NCBI GenBank assembly: GCA_902728285.1
Contig: CACVBU010000501.1
Coordinates: 287,496 to 351,495, forward strand
DNA from: Clytia hemisphaerica
Lineage: Eukaryota; Cnidaria; Hydrozoa; Leptothecata; Clytiidae
Reading direction: 5' to 3'
DNA length: 64,000 nt
A model generated the notes under the pieces. The model was given only the letters and a program-made list of their open reading frames with translations, had not been told where the DNA came from and searched no databases. Positions 21,653 to 32,458 of the stretch are shown here, piece after piece; positions within the stretch are counted from its first letter, which is position 1, and each line of letters begins with the position of its first letter. The translations under genes and the position numbers were made by a program.

Positions 21653-21848
21653 TAATTGACGCTAAAAAACCAAAACTTATTTTTGTTGTTTCTACATCTT
21701 ATTTTTCTATTATGTAGTATCCGAACTCTAGATTATTTTTTATTTTGATGTTTCTGCCATTACAGCTCTGTCTAGCTAGATACTTGCAGGGTTCGAAAAT
21801 TTCTAGCTTCCCACAATATTTGACTTGTCAAACACGCATGCATTATCT
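21653..21848. other. 3' flank of the CXC gene
   Basis: AT-rich sequence with no obvious polyadenylation signal (AATAAA) close by. No other feature is seen before the hAT-like element. Confidence 0.35.
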
Positions 21849-22136
21849 TCTAAATCCAGTCCAGTAGCGGCCTGGCTTAATTTTCTTAGTGGTGCAAACT
21901 ATGAAATTGGCGCCCCTGATATTTTTGTCCTTATTTGCGCCCTCCATCATTAAGTGAAAATATTAAACTGTAAGAGCAGTGACTGGTTGAAAGTAACGCC
22001 CTTAATCTTTGAAATGGGAATTTTATACCTAGTAAGTCGATTTAGTCTATATTTTTGGACCTACCTCCGGGTACCCCGGTGGAGGTCCTTTAAATTAACC
22101 CATGTCCGTTCATCGTCCGTTCGTCTGTTCGTCAGG

Positions 22137-22462
22137 AGTGTGATTATTTACGTGGGTCCCGTGCCCTCGTGGGTCCCGTGGGTCCCGTGCCCTCGTGGGT
22201 TCGTGCCCCCGTGGGTCCAAAAAAAAAACCCGTGGGTCCAAAAAAAAAACCCGTGGGTCCAAAGAAAAAACCCGTGGGTCCGAAAAAAAAACCCGTGGGT
22301 CCAAAAAAAAAACCCGTGGGTCCGAAAAAAAAACCCGTGGGTCCAAAAAAAAAAACCCGTGGGTCCGAAAAATAAAACCCGTGGGTCCAAAAAAAAAACC
22401 CGTGGGTCCAAAAAAAATCCCGTGGGTCCAAAAAAGAAATCCCGTGGGTCCAAAAAAAAACC
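22137..22462 (+). repeat. ~20-bp minisatellite, GTGGGTCC-A(n)-CCC (forward array)
   Basis: GTGTGATTATTTACGTGGG leads into about 14 copies of CCGTGGGTCCAAAAAAAAAC with varying A-run length. All long frames across it (Pro-Val-Gly-Pro-Lys or Phe-Phe-Gly-Pro-Thr repeats) arise from the repeat and are not called as genes. Confidence 0.93.
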
Positions 22463-23392
22463 CGAAAAAAAAAATACAACTGATTTCATTGGTTGGTTTG
22501 GTTCCGGAAAAATAAATGTCTCGAAACATTCTATTGTTTGCTTGTGTGTTTTAAACTGCGGGTCGGTTTTAGATATTTGCGAGATTATGTATCTGGAATT
22601 CTCTACGGCTACGGCTAAAGCGGCGAGTTAGGCAAGTAATGGCGGGTGAAAGCAAGTTCGATATTTGACGTACGGCATTATGTCGACTTTGCTTATAGTA
22701 CGGGTGTTTTGGTGTTTTTCCCGTACAGAGCAAAGTAGACGACGACATGTCGCCTTTGGTGATGACCCGCATGGGCAGCCGTAGAATATCTCTTATACAT
22801 AATCCCGCTATTGTCTGCGGGAGACTGAGTGTTCGAAAGTCTTTTTCTCGAGTTCAAGGTAGGACAAAACAGTCGAATATCAACTCTTTCAATACCGCCA
22901 GAAAGAGAAAGTTTCCGGATTCTAGCAATTGACAAATGAGAAAGTTTGTTGCAGGGCGAATTCTCACTGTTGAAGAGACTTGCTTAATTTTGCTTTAATC
23001 GAAAGTAAACTTCATTAACTTTGAAGAGACCCCTAATCAGACCCAAATCAGGCGATCACGCCAAATTTCAAGTTCAATCACTCATCACGAAAAATGACCA
23101 AATCGAAGTTCATCACGCAATTATCGGCAATACATACAGAGCAAAATTTCGTTTAATCACGCATCACGCTCCAAAATTTTGTCAAATCGTGATCACGTTC
23201 TAACTTCCAATCACGCAATCAAGCCAGAAAAATTCGGAATCGCGCCATCACGCTTGAAAAAACCCCCCGGTCACGCCATCACGCAAATCGCTGGGGAGGC
23301 CTCTCTTTGAAGAAAATTCAGTTTCAAAGCGAGTGGATGTTTCTATCAGAGGCTATAAGGTGAAGAAGACGTCGTTCCAAAAGGAACGATTT
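22463..23392. other. Spacer between inverted minisatellites
   Basis: No gene is supported. Bases about 23,040-23,285 contain many scattered ATCACGC or CATCACG words, a degenerate simple repeat. A short frame at 22,747-22,932 shows no recognisable domain. Confidence 0.4.
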
Positions 23393-23752
23393 TTTGGGAT
23401 TTTTTTTGGACCCACGGGTTTTTTTTTGGACCCACGGGTTTTTTTTTTGGACCCACGGGTTTTTTTTTTGGACCCACGGGTTTTTTTTTTTTGACCCACG
23501 GGTTTTTTTTTCGGATCCACGGGTTTTTTTTTGGACCACGGGTTTTTTTTTTTTTTTTTTCGGACCCACGGGTTTTTTTTTGGACCCACGGGTTTTTTTT
23601 TCTGGGGACCCACGGGTTTTTTTTTTTTTTTGGACCCACGGGTTTTTTTTTCGGACCCACGGGTTTTTTCTTTGGACCCACGGGTTTTTTTTTGGACCCA
23701 CGGGGGCACGAACCCACGAGGGCACGGGACCCACGTAAATAATCACACTCGT
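23393..23752 (-). repeat. ~20-bp minisatellite, reverse array
   Basis: About 17 copies of GGGTTTTTTTTTGGACCCAC, the reverse complement of the 22.2-kb array, end in CCCACGTAAATAATCACAC, the inverse of the leader at 22,137. The two arrays form a nested inverted structure inside the hAT-like element. Confidence 0.93.
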
Positions 23753-23760
23753 TCGTCAGC

Positions 23761-24680
23761 TTTTCTCGGGATTAGCTCATTAGTTTTTTCTCATTTTTTG
23801 CACTATGATGCAAAATGGCAATGCCCAAAATGTGACGGAGCCCGATTTTCGGAAAAAAAATTTTCCGGCCGTAAATGCCGGAAATATCCCGGAAAAAACT
23901 GTTTTTTTGGCACTTTCTCGAGATTATATCATTAGTTTTTTCTGATTTTTTGCTCAAAGATGCGTATTAACAATGCCCAAAACATGGCCGAGTCCGATTT
24001 TGGAGAAAAAATTTTTTCCGGCCGAAAATGCCGGAAATATGCCGGAAATTGCCGTTTTTCTGGATTTTCATTGGACTTTTTCTTTATAATTGGTTGTTTT
24101 TTCGAATCAAGCATGTTTGAAGCCGGAACTATTCAAAAATCGCCGGAACAACCTATTTTCGCCGGAAAGACAGTATTTCTTGAATTTCTCGAGCTGTACT
24201 TTATATTTTTTTATGAAATTTTGCACACTGATGCAAAATGACAATACCTAAAATGTGACGCAGCCAGATTTTCGAAAAACATTTTTTTCTGGCCGAAAAT
24301 GCCGGAAATATACCGGAAAAACCGGTTTTTTGACATTTTCTCGAATTTTCATCCTGATTTTTCTCTGATTTTTTGCAGAATGATGCGTATTCGCAATGCT
24401 CAAAACATGACCGAGTTCGATTTTTGAGAAAATGTTTTTTTTTCGGCCAAAAAAGCCGGAAATTTCCATTTTTGCAGATTTTCATTGGATTTTTTCGTTT
24501 CATGTCTTTGTTTTTTTCAAACAAAAACATGATTTATAAGAATGTCCACGATTAAGCAATGAAACTGATTTTGGTACAGGAACTTTCTAAAAATCGTCAG
24601 AACAGCCTAGAATCGCCGAATTCCATGAATTTCTCGAGTTGTTCCCGTATTATTCTGCATTTGCATACTATTGTTCTCAT
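23761..24680. repeat. Degenerate tandem repeat, alternating short and long units
   Basis: TTTCTCG starts recur at about 23,761, 23,909, 24,186, 24,338 and 24,628, so spacings alternate near 150 and 280 bp (about 430 bp per pair). Each unit has TTTTTTCTGATTTTTTGC, AATGCCCAAAA and CCGG-rich words (GGCCGAAAATGCCGGAAATA). It is non-coding. Confidence 0.75.
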
Positions 24681-25522
24681 TTTTCAATTGTCTTATTACA
24701 TCAATCTTCAGGTAGGACCATTCAGTATGTAGCTTGTTGCTTTCTAAAACTCTTATCAGAAAAATTATCTGATAATCTTAAAACTTTTGCGTCGCTGTTC
24801 TTACTTTACTCTCCATTAAAGATCATGGCTGAAAGAAGCCCCAAAAATGCAGAAGTTGGGAAGAAGGGTTCGTTCTAATTTTGGCGCCGCAGGCAAAGAA
24901 TTTTAGTGTAAGAGCTTAAAAGATCTTCTAAAACGGAGAAAGTTAGTGAGTATAAGACCACAAAAACCACAGCGAGAATCAACAAGTTTTGATCATTTTG
25001 GGGGTGAGCATTTGTAACTAGGGGAAAGTGAGCAATAAATTTGTTCGAGTTTGCTAAATAATGTTAAATTTCTCTTCTTGCAACAAAACTTAGATGTCGA
25101 ATGAAACAACAGCCGCCATCTTGGATTTCCATCAAAACTGACTTTCGTATCCGTCAAACAAACATTTCTAGCGGGCCGCGGAAGAGCACTCTCATACGCC
25201 CAATTCATAAGGGCGACACATTCTCTTTAACCCCTGGTGGATACACAACAATTCTCTTACTTCTGATTCAATATTGATAGAAGTTTTGAAAAGTTCAAGA
25301 GAAAGGATGCAAGAGGGTAAAATAAAGCGCCGCAGGCGAAAAAAAATAACATTGTACTCATAGAAGGTGCTATAAACGTGCCGAAGGGCGCCAAATTGCT
25401 CAGTTAAACATCAACAAAATTTTGGCGCCCCCTTGAAAAGCTCTTTTGGCGCCCCTCTCAGATCTTTCTGGGTGGTGCACTGCACACCCTGCACCCCCTG
25501 CCAGGCCGCCACTGTCTAAATC

Positions 25523-26100
25523 CCATTCTAGATGCTAAAAGAAATTTTTCCAACATAGACATGTAACGTAAGATCTCCGAATTTAAAAAAATACCTTTGA
25601 TCTTTTTAGGGCAAATTGTAAACATAAAATCTCTCATCCGCGAAATTAACTTCCGCGAAGCTTCCAAATTTCGAGCTGTGAACAGAACTGCGAAATTAAA
25701 CTTTGCAAAAATTTCTCCCTGCAAAAATTTCTAAGTAATATTTATTATTACATTTTTAAAACCATTTTATAACATTTTGATGTAAAGTTATTTTTAAAGG
25801 GCCAATTAGGGCTAAAGGACTAATTAAAATTTTATAATCATGCATGGCATGTGCTGAATTCTTTTCGTCATTCTCCCACCATTAACCCAAATTGAACACC
25901 AACCAGATCTAATTATTCAATGTATTTGTCAAATTAGTGTTATCTCAGGTTTTATGGGCAGGATTTTTCTTATCTGTAATAACATTTTTTTGGATAAATT
26001 TTTCTTTTGTCACTTCGTAAAGACTTTGTGAAAAAAATATTTAAAATATTAAAATATTAATCAAATACACAACATGATCCTACTATCCGTCGCAAGAGCC
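25523..26100. other. Intergenic
   Basis: AT-rich, with no gene seen. Bases 25,640-25,735 hold CCGCGAAGCTTCC and TGCGAAATTAAACTTTGC, which resemble the ends of the TACCTTAAGGG-type MITEs and may be a decayed copy. Confidence 0.4.
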
Positions 26101-26308
26101 TACCTTAAGGGAACTAATTTTTGCGGAACTAAATTTTGCGGTTTTTTCAGATTTAGACCCAAACCGTAAAATTAAGTTCCCACAAAATTTTTCAAATGCG
26201 AAAAACAGTCGAATAATTCACAGTACGGCTCTAATTTTCTTTCAAGTGAGAAATCCGCAAATATTAAATCTTGAACTGCGAACCGCAAAAATTAGTTCCC
26301 TTAAGGTA
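26101..26308. mobile_element. MITE with TACCTTAAGGGAACTAATTT ends
   Basis: The perfect outer inverted repeat TACCTTAAGGGAACTAATTT continues as TTGCGG. The ends are similar in plan to the element at 40,337-40,699 (TACTTTAATGGGATAAACTT). It has no coding capacity. Confidence 0.8.
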
Positions 26309-28603
26309 TGTGCCGATAAAAAACAAGGAAAAACACTAGTAAAACCAGGTAAATAGTTCGGCCTGCTCCACTTGCTCAGCTAGGAGGGCAAATATTTCGT
26401 AAAAAACAAGCGAAAACACTGGAGCACCTATGAAACCATTGAAACCAGAAAAATAGTTCGGCCTAGCTCCACTTGCTTAGCTAAAATGGCCTATATCTCT
26501 TAAAAACAAGCGAAAACACTGGAGCACCTATGAAACCATTGAAACCAGAAAAATAGTTCGGCCTAGCTCCACTTGCTTAGCTAAAATAGCCTATATATCT
26601 TAAAAACAAGCGAAAACACTGGAGCACCTATGAAACCATTGAAACCAGAAAAATAGTTCGGGCCAGCCCTACTTGCTTAGAACGGCCTATGTCTCTTAAA
26701 AACAAGCGAAGACACTGGAGTACCTATGAAACCATTGAAACCTGATAAACAGTTCGGCCTAGCTCCACTTGCTTAGCTAGAACGGCCTATATCTCTTAAA
26801 AACAAGCGAAAACACTGGAGTACCTATGAAACCATTGAAACCAGAAAAATAGTTCGGCCTATCTCTACTTGCTTAGAACGGCCTATATCTCTTAAAAACA
26901 AGCGAAAACACTGGAGTACCTATAAAACCATTGAAACCTGATAAATTGTTCGACCTAACCCTTCTTTTTTAGCTATTAGGCCAATATCTTGTAAAAACAA
27001 GCGAAAACACTGGAGAACCTATGAAACCATTGAAACCAGAAAAACAGTTTGGCCTAGCTCCACTTGCTAAAATAGGCAGTGGCTTGTAAAAACAAGCGAA
27101 AACACTGGAGCACCTATAAAACCATTGAAACCAGAAAAATAGTTCGGCCTAGCTCCACTTGCTTACCTAGAACGGCCTATATCTCTTAAAAACAAGCGAA
27201 ACCACTGGAGTACCTATGAAACCATTGAGAGCAGAAAAACAGTTCGGCCTAGCTCCACTTGCTTAGCTAGAACGGCCTATATCTCTTAAAAACAAGCGAA
27301 AACACTGGAGCACCTATAAAACCATTGAAACCAGAAAAATAGTTCGGCCTAGCTCCACTTGCTTAGCTAAAATGGCCTATATCTCTTAAAAACAAGCGAA
27401 AACACTGGAGCACCTATGAAACCATTGAGACCAGAAAAATAGTTCGGCCTAGCTCCACTTGCTCAGCTAGAACGGCTATATCTCTTAAAAACAAGTGAAA
27501 ACACTGGAGTACCTATGAAACCATTGAAACCAGAAAAATAGTTCGGCCTAGCTCCACTTGCTTAGCTAGAACGGCCAATATCTCTTAAAAACAAGCGAAG
27601 ACACTGGAGTACCTATGAAACCATTGAAACCAGAAAAATAGTTCGGGCCAGCCCTACTTGCTTAGAACGGCCTATGTCTCTTAAAAACAAGCGAAGACAC
27701 TGGAGTACCTATGAAACCATTGAAACCAGAAAAATAGTTCGGCCTATCTCTACCTGCTTAGAATGACTATATCTTGTAAAAACAAGCGAAAACACTGGAG
27801 AACCTATGAAACCATTGAAACCAGAAAAACAGTTCGGCCTAGCTCCACTTGCTTAGCTAAAATGGGCAGTGGCTTGTAAAAACAAGCGAAAACACTGGAG
27901 GACCTATAAAACCATTGAAACCAGAAAAATAGTTCGGCCTAGCTCCACTTGCTTAGCTAGAACGGCCAATATCTCTTAAAAACTAGCGAAAACACTGGAG
28001 TACCTATGAAACCATTGAAACCAGAAAAACAGTTCGGCCTAGCTCCACTTGGTTAGCTAAAATGGGCAGTAGCTTGTAAAAACAAGCGAAAACACTGGAG
28101 CACCTATGAAACCATTGAAACCAGAAAAACAGTTCGGCCTAGCTCCACTTGCTTAGCTAAAATGGGCAGTGGCTTGTAAAAACAAGCGAAAACACTGGAG
28201 GACCTATAAAACCATTGAAACCAGAAAAATAGTTCGGCCTAGCTCCACTTGCTTAGCTAGAACGGCCAATATCTCTTAAAAACTAGCGAAAACACTGGAG
28301 TACCTATGAAACCATTGAAACCAGAAAAACAGTTCGGCCTAGCTCCACTTGGTTAGCTAAAATGGGCAGTAGCTTGTAAAAACAAGCGAAAACACTGGAG
28401 CACCTATGAAACCATTGAAACCAGAAAAATAGTTCGGCCTAGCTCCACTTGCTCAGCTAAAATAGCCTATATCTCTTAAAAACAAGCGAAAACACTGGAG
28501 CACCTATGAAACCATTCAAACCAGAAAAATAGTTCGACCTAACCCTTCTTCCTTAGCCAGCAGCAGGGCCAATCTGCCGATGTCTTGTAAAAACAAGTAA
28601 AGG
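26309..28603 (+). repeat. ~100-bp satellite, about 23 copies
   Basis: Units of 95-101 bp contain AAAACAAGCGAAAACACTGG, CCATTGAAACCAGAAAAATA, GTTCGGCCTAGCTCCACTTG and CTTAGCTA. Copies differ by point changes and small gaps at the join. Bases 27,841-28,140 and 28,141-28,440 are identical except for one base in the final stretch, which is a fresh three-unit duplication. A partial inverted copy lies at 15,878-16,010. Confidence 0.96.
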
Positions 28604-28768
28604 GAAAACTGATCCGTCTGATGTAATATGTTTAAATTGTATATTATATATCATGTTACAACCATAATACTCTATAATACGTCTAATTTTTTTTGGAATA
28701 CCGTCAGATTCAGATCTGACGTGTATTGAAAAGGCCGACGATTTCACCAGCCCATACATTGCGAGCTT
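28604..28768 (+). mobile_element. Right end of the satellite-bearing element
   Basis: This unique sequence is inverted at 15,692-15,870. It contains the near-perfect palindrome CGTCAGATCTGAATCTGACG (reading the minus strand) and ends CATTGCGAGCTT. The flanking satellite and this end together form the repeated module. Confidence 0.75.
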
Positions 28769-30233
28769 GCCCTTATCAAGAAGAATTCGAAGAGGGTAGT
28801 GCGAGCGAAGCGAGCAAAAAAATTGAGATATTTTGTTTTAAATATTGTGTATTCACCAAATTTGTGTATTGCGAGCGAAGCGAGCGAAAAAAATTGCAAG
28901 ATTTTAAAATTTATTCCACCAAAATTGGTTTTGGAGCGCAATGGCTCATGATCTTCGATACCAAGGAGGTGGTCGATACCGGTAGTTGACCAAAAATACC
29001 GACATACCGACATAAAAAAGGTCTTTTACCGATACCGAGATGGTCTTAAAATACCGATTACCGATCAATTTTTTCCTCTAATACCGATTTACCGAACTAA
29101 AAAAAGGCCAATACCGATGTACCGATATCCCGTAAGATGTAAGATGCCCTTCCACTGAAGCGATAAAGTAACGTCAAGTTATTCGAATGCTAAAAATAGT
29201 TAGCAATCTACCGCAGAGCTTCGGAAAATTGTATCTAAAGTTTTGACAGGAATTTGCTTGGTTTGGTTTAGTTGTAGCCTAGAAATGTCGTGCGTCGATC
29301 ATAAAAATTCCTTGCAAATTGATTACCAGTCCCCTAAAAAGCTGACTGCACCGCTAAGGGTTGAAAGGGGTATTCTCTGGCATCCATAAGTAGCATAAAT
29401 AAAGCCTGAAATACACGGGGACGATAGGTTGAATAAAAACGTTAGAGGGAATAAGACTATAAAATAGTCGCCCAAGTGACGCTGGCGATCAGCTGGATTC
29501 AAAGTAATAAATCATATTTAATCATCATTTACAATTCGACCGAAGCCGCCAATTGCCGTGCGGACATTTTTTTGTATTATTGAAACCGTCAATAAAAGAT
29601 CTTTTAAGGCTCATTCCATGAGTGATTAGTGGTCAGCAGTGAATTATTCGTTCAAGTGCATCATTTTACCACACAACAGCGAGTTTATTCTTTCGATCAA
29701 AAAAATCATAAAAAATTGTACCAAAATTGAGATTTGTCTGTTTATTTATCAGCCTATAAGTCGGATTTCGAAGATCCAAAAAAAGTACCCTTAACGTATA
29801 CACCCACCCCGGGTCCTCCCCTCATTTTACTGCACACGCTTTTTATAAGAATATATTCTATAAGGATTATTCATGATAAGATGTGCCAAAAAATTAAGAA
29901 TACGCCAAGAATATCTCCATCATAGAATTTGGCAATTCAACTTTAGAATGTCACTTTTAACTGTATTAACTTGTACTTGCTAATTATCCCTCAATAAGGC
30001 TAAAAACCTTTTATAAAATGCCATTTTTGCTTCAGGTACGCGTTCCATGTTAAATCTAGGTTGAATTACCTAAGAATACCTTAACAATATTTTAGGAACA
30101 TTTTCTTAAAAAAGTTAAGAATATCCATGATTAAATGAAAAAACACAATCCGCATGAAAAAGCTTATAAAATGAGACGTATTATCCTTGGCTGCCTAATT
30201 GTCTTCTATTTATGAAGTATTTTTCATCTCTAA
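28769..30233. other. Intergenic with short repeats
   Basis: GCGAGCGAAGCGAGC occurs twice at 28,800-28,890. Bases 28,960-29,130 are packed with TACCGA or ATACCGAT words. An ACACGCTTTTTATAAGAA end near 29,830 marks another MITE piece. No gene is seen. Confidence 0.5.
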
Positions 30234-30834
30234 TTACACGCTTTTTTATAAGACTAGTGTTCTTTCATTTCATGATGGATATTCTTAACTTTTCGGGGAA
30301 AATCATCTTAAAATATTATACGGCATATTCAAAGGTTGTGACGCCTAAATCTAGTATGTAATACATATCTCGGGTAAAAATATGGCATTTTTGTGAAAGC
30401 GTTTAGCATTGCTGAAGGATAATTGGTAATTTACATTTTCATTTACATTTTCATCATTAATATTTTTATAGAGCATGTTGTTGTGTATGTTCTGGCCGGG
30501 TAGCTCAGTCGGTAGAGCATTCGCCTTACAATCTAAGGTTTGTGGGTTCGATCCCCGGTCACCGCCAACTCAGCAGATGAGTAGCCTAGATTGGGTAATC
30601 TGATCTAAGTGGGAGCTGAGAGTAGGTGTGGCGCTCCACCTCAGCATTCGATCTCCCAGGTCTAGCGCAAATAGAAAAGAGGATAGACTTGCTCACTCCC
30701 GGCTCTGCCGACAGCCACCAGATGAATATACTTACTTACTAGTGATAAAGACAACCGTCGAAACGTCGCATACACAACTGTGTTTTTTATGTTCACCTTA
30801 CTTACTAGTGTATGTTCTTATAAAAAACGTGTAA
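30234..30834. mobile_element. MITE, ACACG...TATAAGAAC family, split by a SINE
   Basis: The ends ACACGCTTTTTTATAAGAC and GTTCTTATAAAAAACGTGT enclose AT-rich sequence and the SINE at 30,494-30,807. Confidence 0.65.
30494..30807 (+). mobile_element. tRNA-derived SINE with 11-bp target duplication
   Basis: The head is tRNA-like, with an A box TAGCTCAGTCGG and a B box GGTTCGATCCCC, and resembles a valine tRNA (TAC at the anticodon position) with a broken anticodon stem. A ~240-bp tRNA-unrelated body follows, ending in CTTACTTACTA. GTGTATGTTCT flanks both sides (30,483-30,493 and 30,808-30,818). The mispaired stem and the target duplication show that it is a SINE, not a working tRNA gene. Confidence 0.87.
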
Positions 30835-31278
30835 GAAGTAATTATTGTATATGCCGTAAGTAATTAGTTTTGCAGGAATTTCTACTTAATGATGTCAAAA
30901 CAAATGAGAAAATGTGAAAACATTACAATGATATTTCTTGGTTAGTTTTGTTACAGTGGCTGTTTAAACTGGTTTTAGTTACTGCTGTTTTTTAATTTTT
31001 GCAAATAATTTCAATGTTTTTTTTTTCATTACTTTTGAAAGATTTAGGCAGGTTATCGTTGCTGAAACTGTCAAATTTCATTACCGGCTTTGGGCTCTCA
31101 CAGCTCGAAATTAAAAAAGTGTGCACAACTTACACAACAAAACCGTAACTTGAGTATCAGAGGCTGAGTTTTCAAAGAAGATATCGACCTCTGACGACCA
31201 AGCAAAGAAATTTTATCGCGCATGTCTCAATCTAATCACTGTAGAATGAATCAAAGATGAAGAGAAAATATTACCATA
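30835..31278. other. Intergenic
   Basis: AT-rich sequence. I see no gene or repeat structure. Confidence 0.4.
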
Positions 31279-31476
31279 TACACCTTTTCGACCGTAGTCG
31301 CACGGTCAGGCGCGTGTCACTTGATTATTTAATTATCCCCCTACTCGATCCAATCCTTTTTTGATACTTTTTTCTATTGTCTATAGGTGCAAAAAAAGGA
31401 CTGGGCGGTTTTAGTGGGATAAAGCGAACAAAAAGATTTCCGCGCGGCAATTGGCGGCTACGGTCGAAAAGGTGTA
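31279..31476. mobile_element. MITE with TACACCTTTTCGACCGTAG ends
   Basis: A 19-bp perfect terminal inverted repeat encloses about 160 bp. The ends begin at TA, which would fit a TA target site. No coding sequence. Confidence 0.82.
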
Positions 31477-31701
31477 TTAATGTCTAGCAGACTGTATCAA
31501 TATACATGTTTACTATTTGAAAAATTCGCCATTCAAGAGTAATTGAAATGAGTTTCTTTCAAAAAAAATCTTCTTCATGATTCCCAAATGTATAAACAGT
31601 AATTACTAAACTATTGATTATGACAATGTTACTTCAATGGAATCGAAATAATAGACAAATCTTTATGTTATGATTCTCTATCACTGACTCTTTTTAAAAA
31701 G

Positions 31702-31921
31702 TGTTGATGACATTTCTGAGTTGTGTTTTCAACGACGCGAAAAAAATATTGACTTTGAACTTAATCCAGATCTTGGATTGTCGTCATTGTTACTTTCTCT
31801 GCGTGGTTTGCGCGCTGATAGAATCTGGATTGGTCGGCACAAGTCAATATATGATTTTGGCCTGTGCTTCTTTCACGGCAACAAAGCCGTGCATAATGTA
31901 AAAATCACTCAAAAGTTGGAC
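31702..31921 (+). CDS. Candidate terminal exon, unknown protein
   Basis: A frame of 73 codons follows a possible branch point (CACTGAC) and acceptor (TTTTTAAAAAG), and ends at TGA. The peptide is well balanced (KNIDFELNPDLGLSS, LRADRIWIGRHKSIYDFG, FHGNKAVHNVKITQ) and looks coding. The overlapping frame at 31,701 is a shadow. No family is recognised and no upstream exon was found. Confidence 0.35.
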
Positions 31922-32458
31922 TGAGAGGAATAATATTGATTTAATTATCTAATGTTCATTTACAAGTTATTTAACTGGACATTAATCAGGGTAAACTGAT
32001 TTAGAAAACTTTCAAGAAAATCGCTAGCGAAGTTTAACTTGCCGTAAATCTTTTTCTGATATGTTAAATTAGGGAATTCCAAGAATTCTATTTTAGTAAA
32101 GTATAGAAATATTTATTTTTCATCTTCATTTTCAAATCTTTTGAAAAACTTAAAACCTTTAAATTCATCCACTTAAAATAATTCTTCCAGTGAGGTTTAA
32201 CTACGAAAAATTCATGTCTGTTGTACCTTTAGTATCCAAGGTACTTCGCTACGTTATATACGTGTGTTATACTCCGGTACAGGGTAGGGTATCACTTGCA
32301 ATTATACTTTATATCTTGCAATGATTTCAAGAGCAAAGTATTAAAATGTGGTGACTTTACTAGATTTCACTGTTTTCATTTTAGAGAAAACTACTCCTGA
32401 AATAGACAAAATATAGACACTAGAAAAAAGAGACCACACCCAACAAAAAGGTCTGGAA
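31922..32458. other. Upstream region and possible 5'UTR intron of the 124-codon gene
   Basis: A clear acceptor (TGTTTTCATTTTAG) ends at 32,384, and untranslated sequence with stops in all frames follows up to the ATG at 32,459. The rest is AT-rich with nothing recognised. Confidence 0.4.

Larger units (their letters stand above)
21857..25514. mobile_element. hAT-like element with 8-bp target duplication
   Basis: The right end reads (inverse) CAGTGGCGGCCTGGC. The left end is CAGTCCAGTAGCGGCCTGGC, the same sequence with CCAGT duplicated near the tip. TCTAAATC flanks both sides (21,849-21,856 and 25,515-25,522), an 8-bp duplication as expected for hAT. Subterminal repeats TTGGCGCCCC and GGTGCA occur at both ends. 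No transposase is recognisable, so it is non-autonomous. Confidence 0.82.

Noticed and set aside
22110..23746. Lys/Pro/Gly and Phe-rich frames up to 225 codons
   Set aside because: Products of the GTGGGTCC-A(n)-CCC minisatellites, open in several frames on both strands.
24639..24878. 79-codon frame as a hAT transposase remnant
   Set aside because: It lies inside the hAT-like element, but I could not identify any hAT transposase motif in it.
26309..28603. CRISPR-like array
   Set aside because: Units are contiguous ~100-bp satellite copies with no constant-length unique spacers, in a eukaryotic context.
30494..30566. Functional valine tRNA gene
   Set aside because: The anticodon stem does not pair, and an 11-bp target duplication brackets a longer SINE that contains it.
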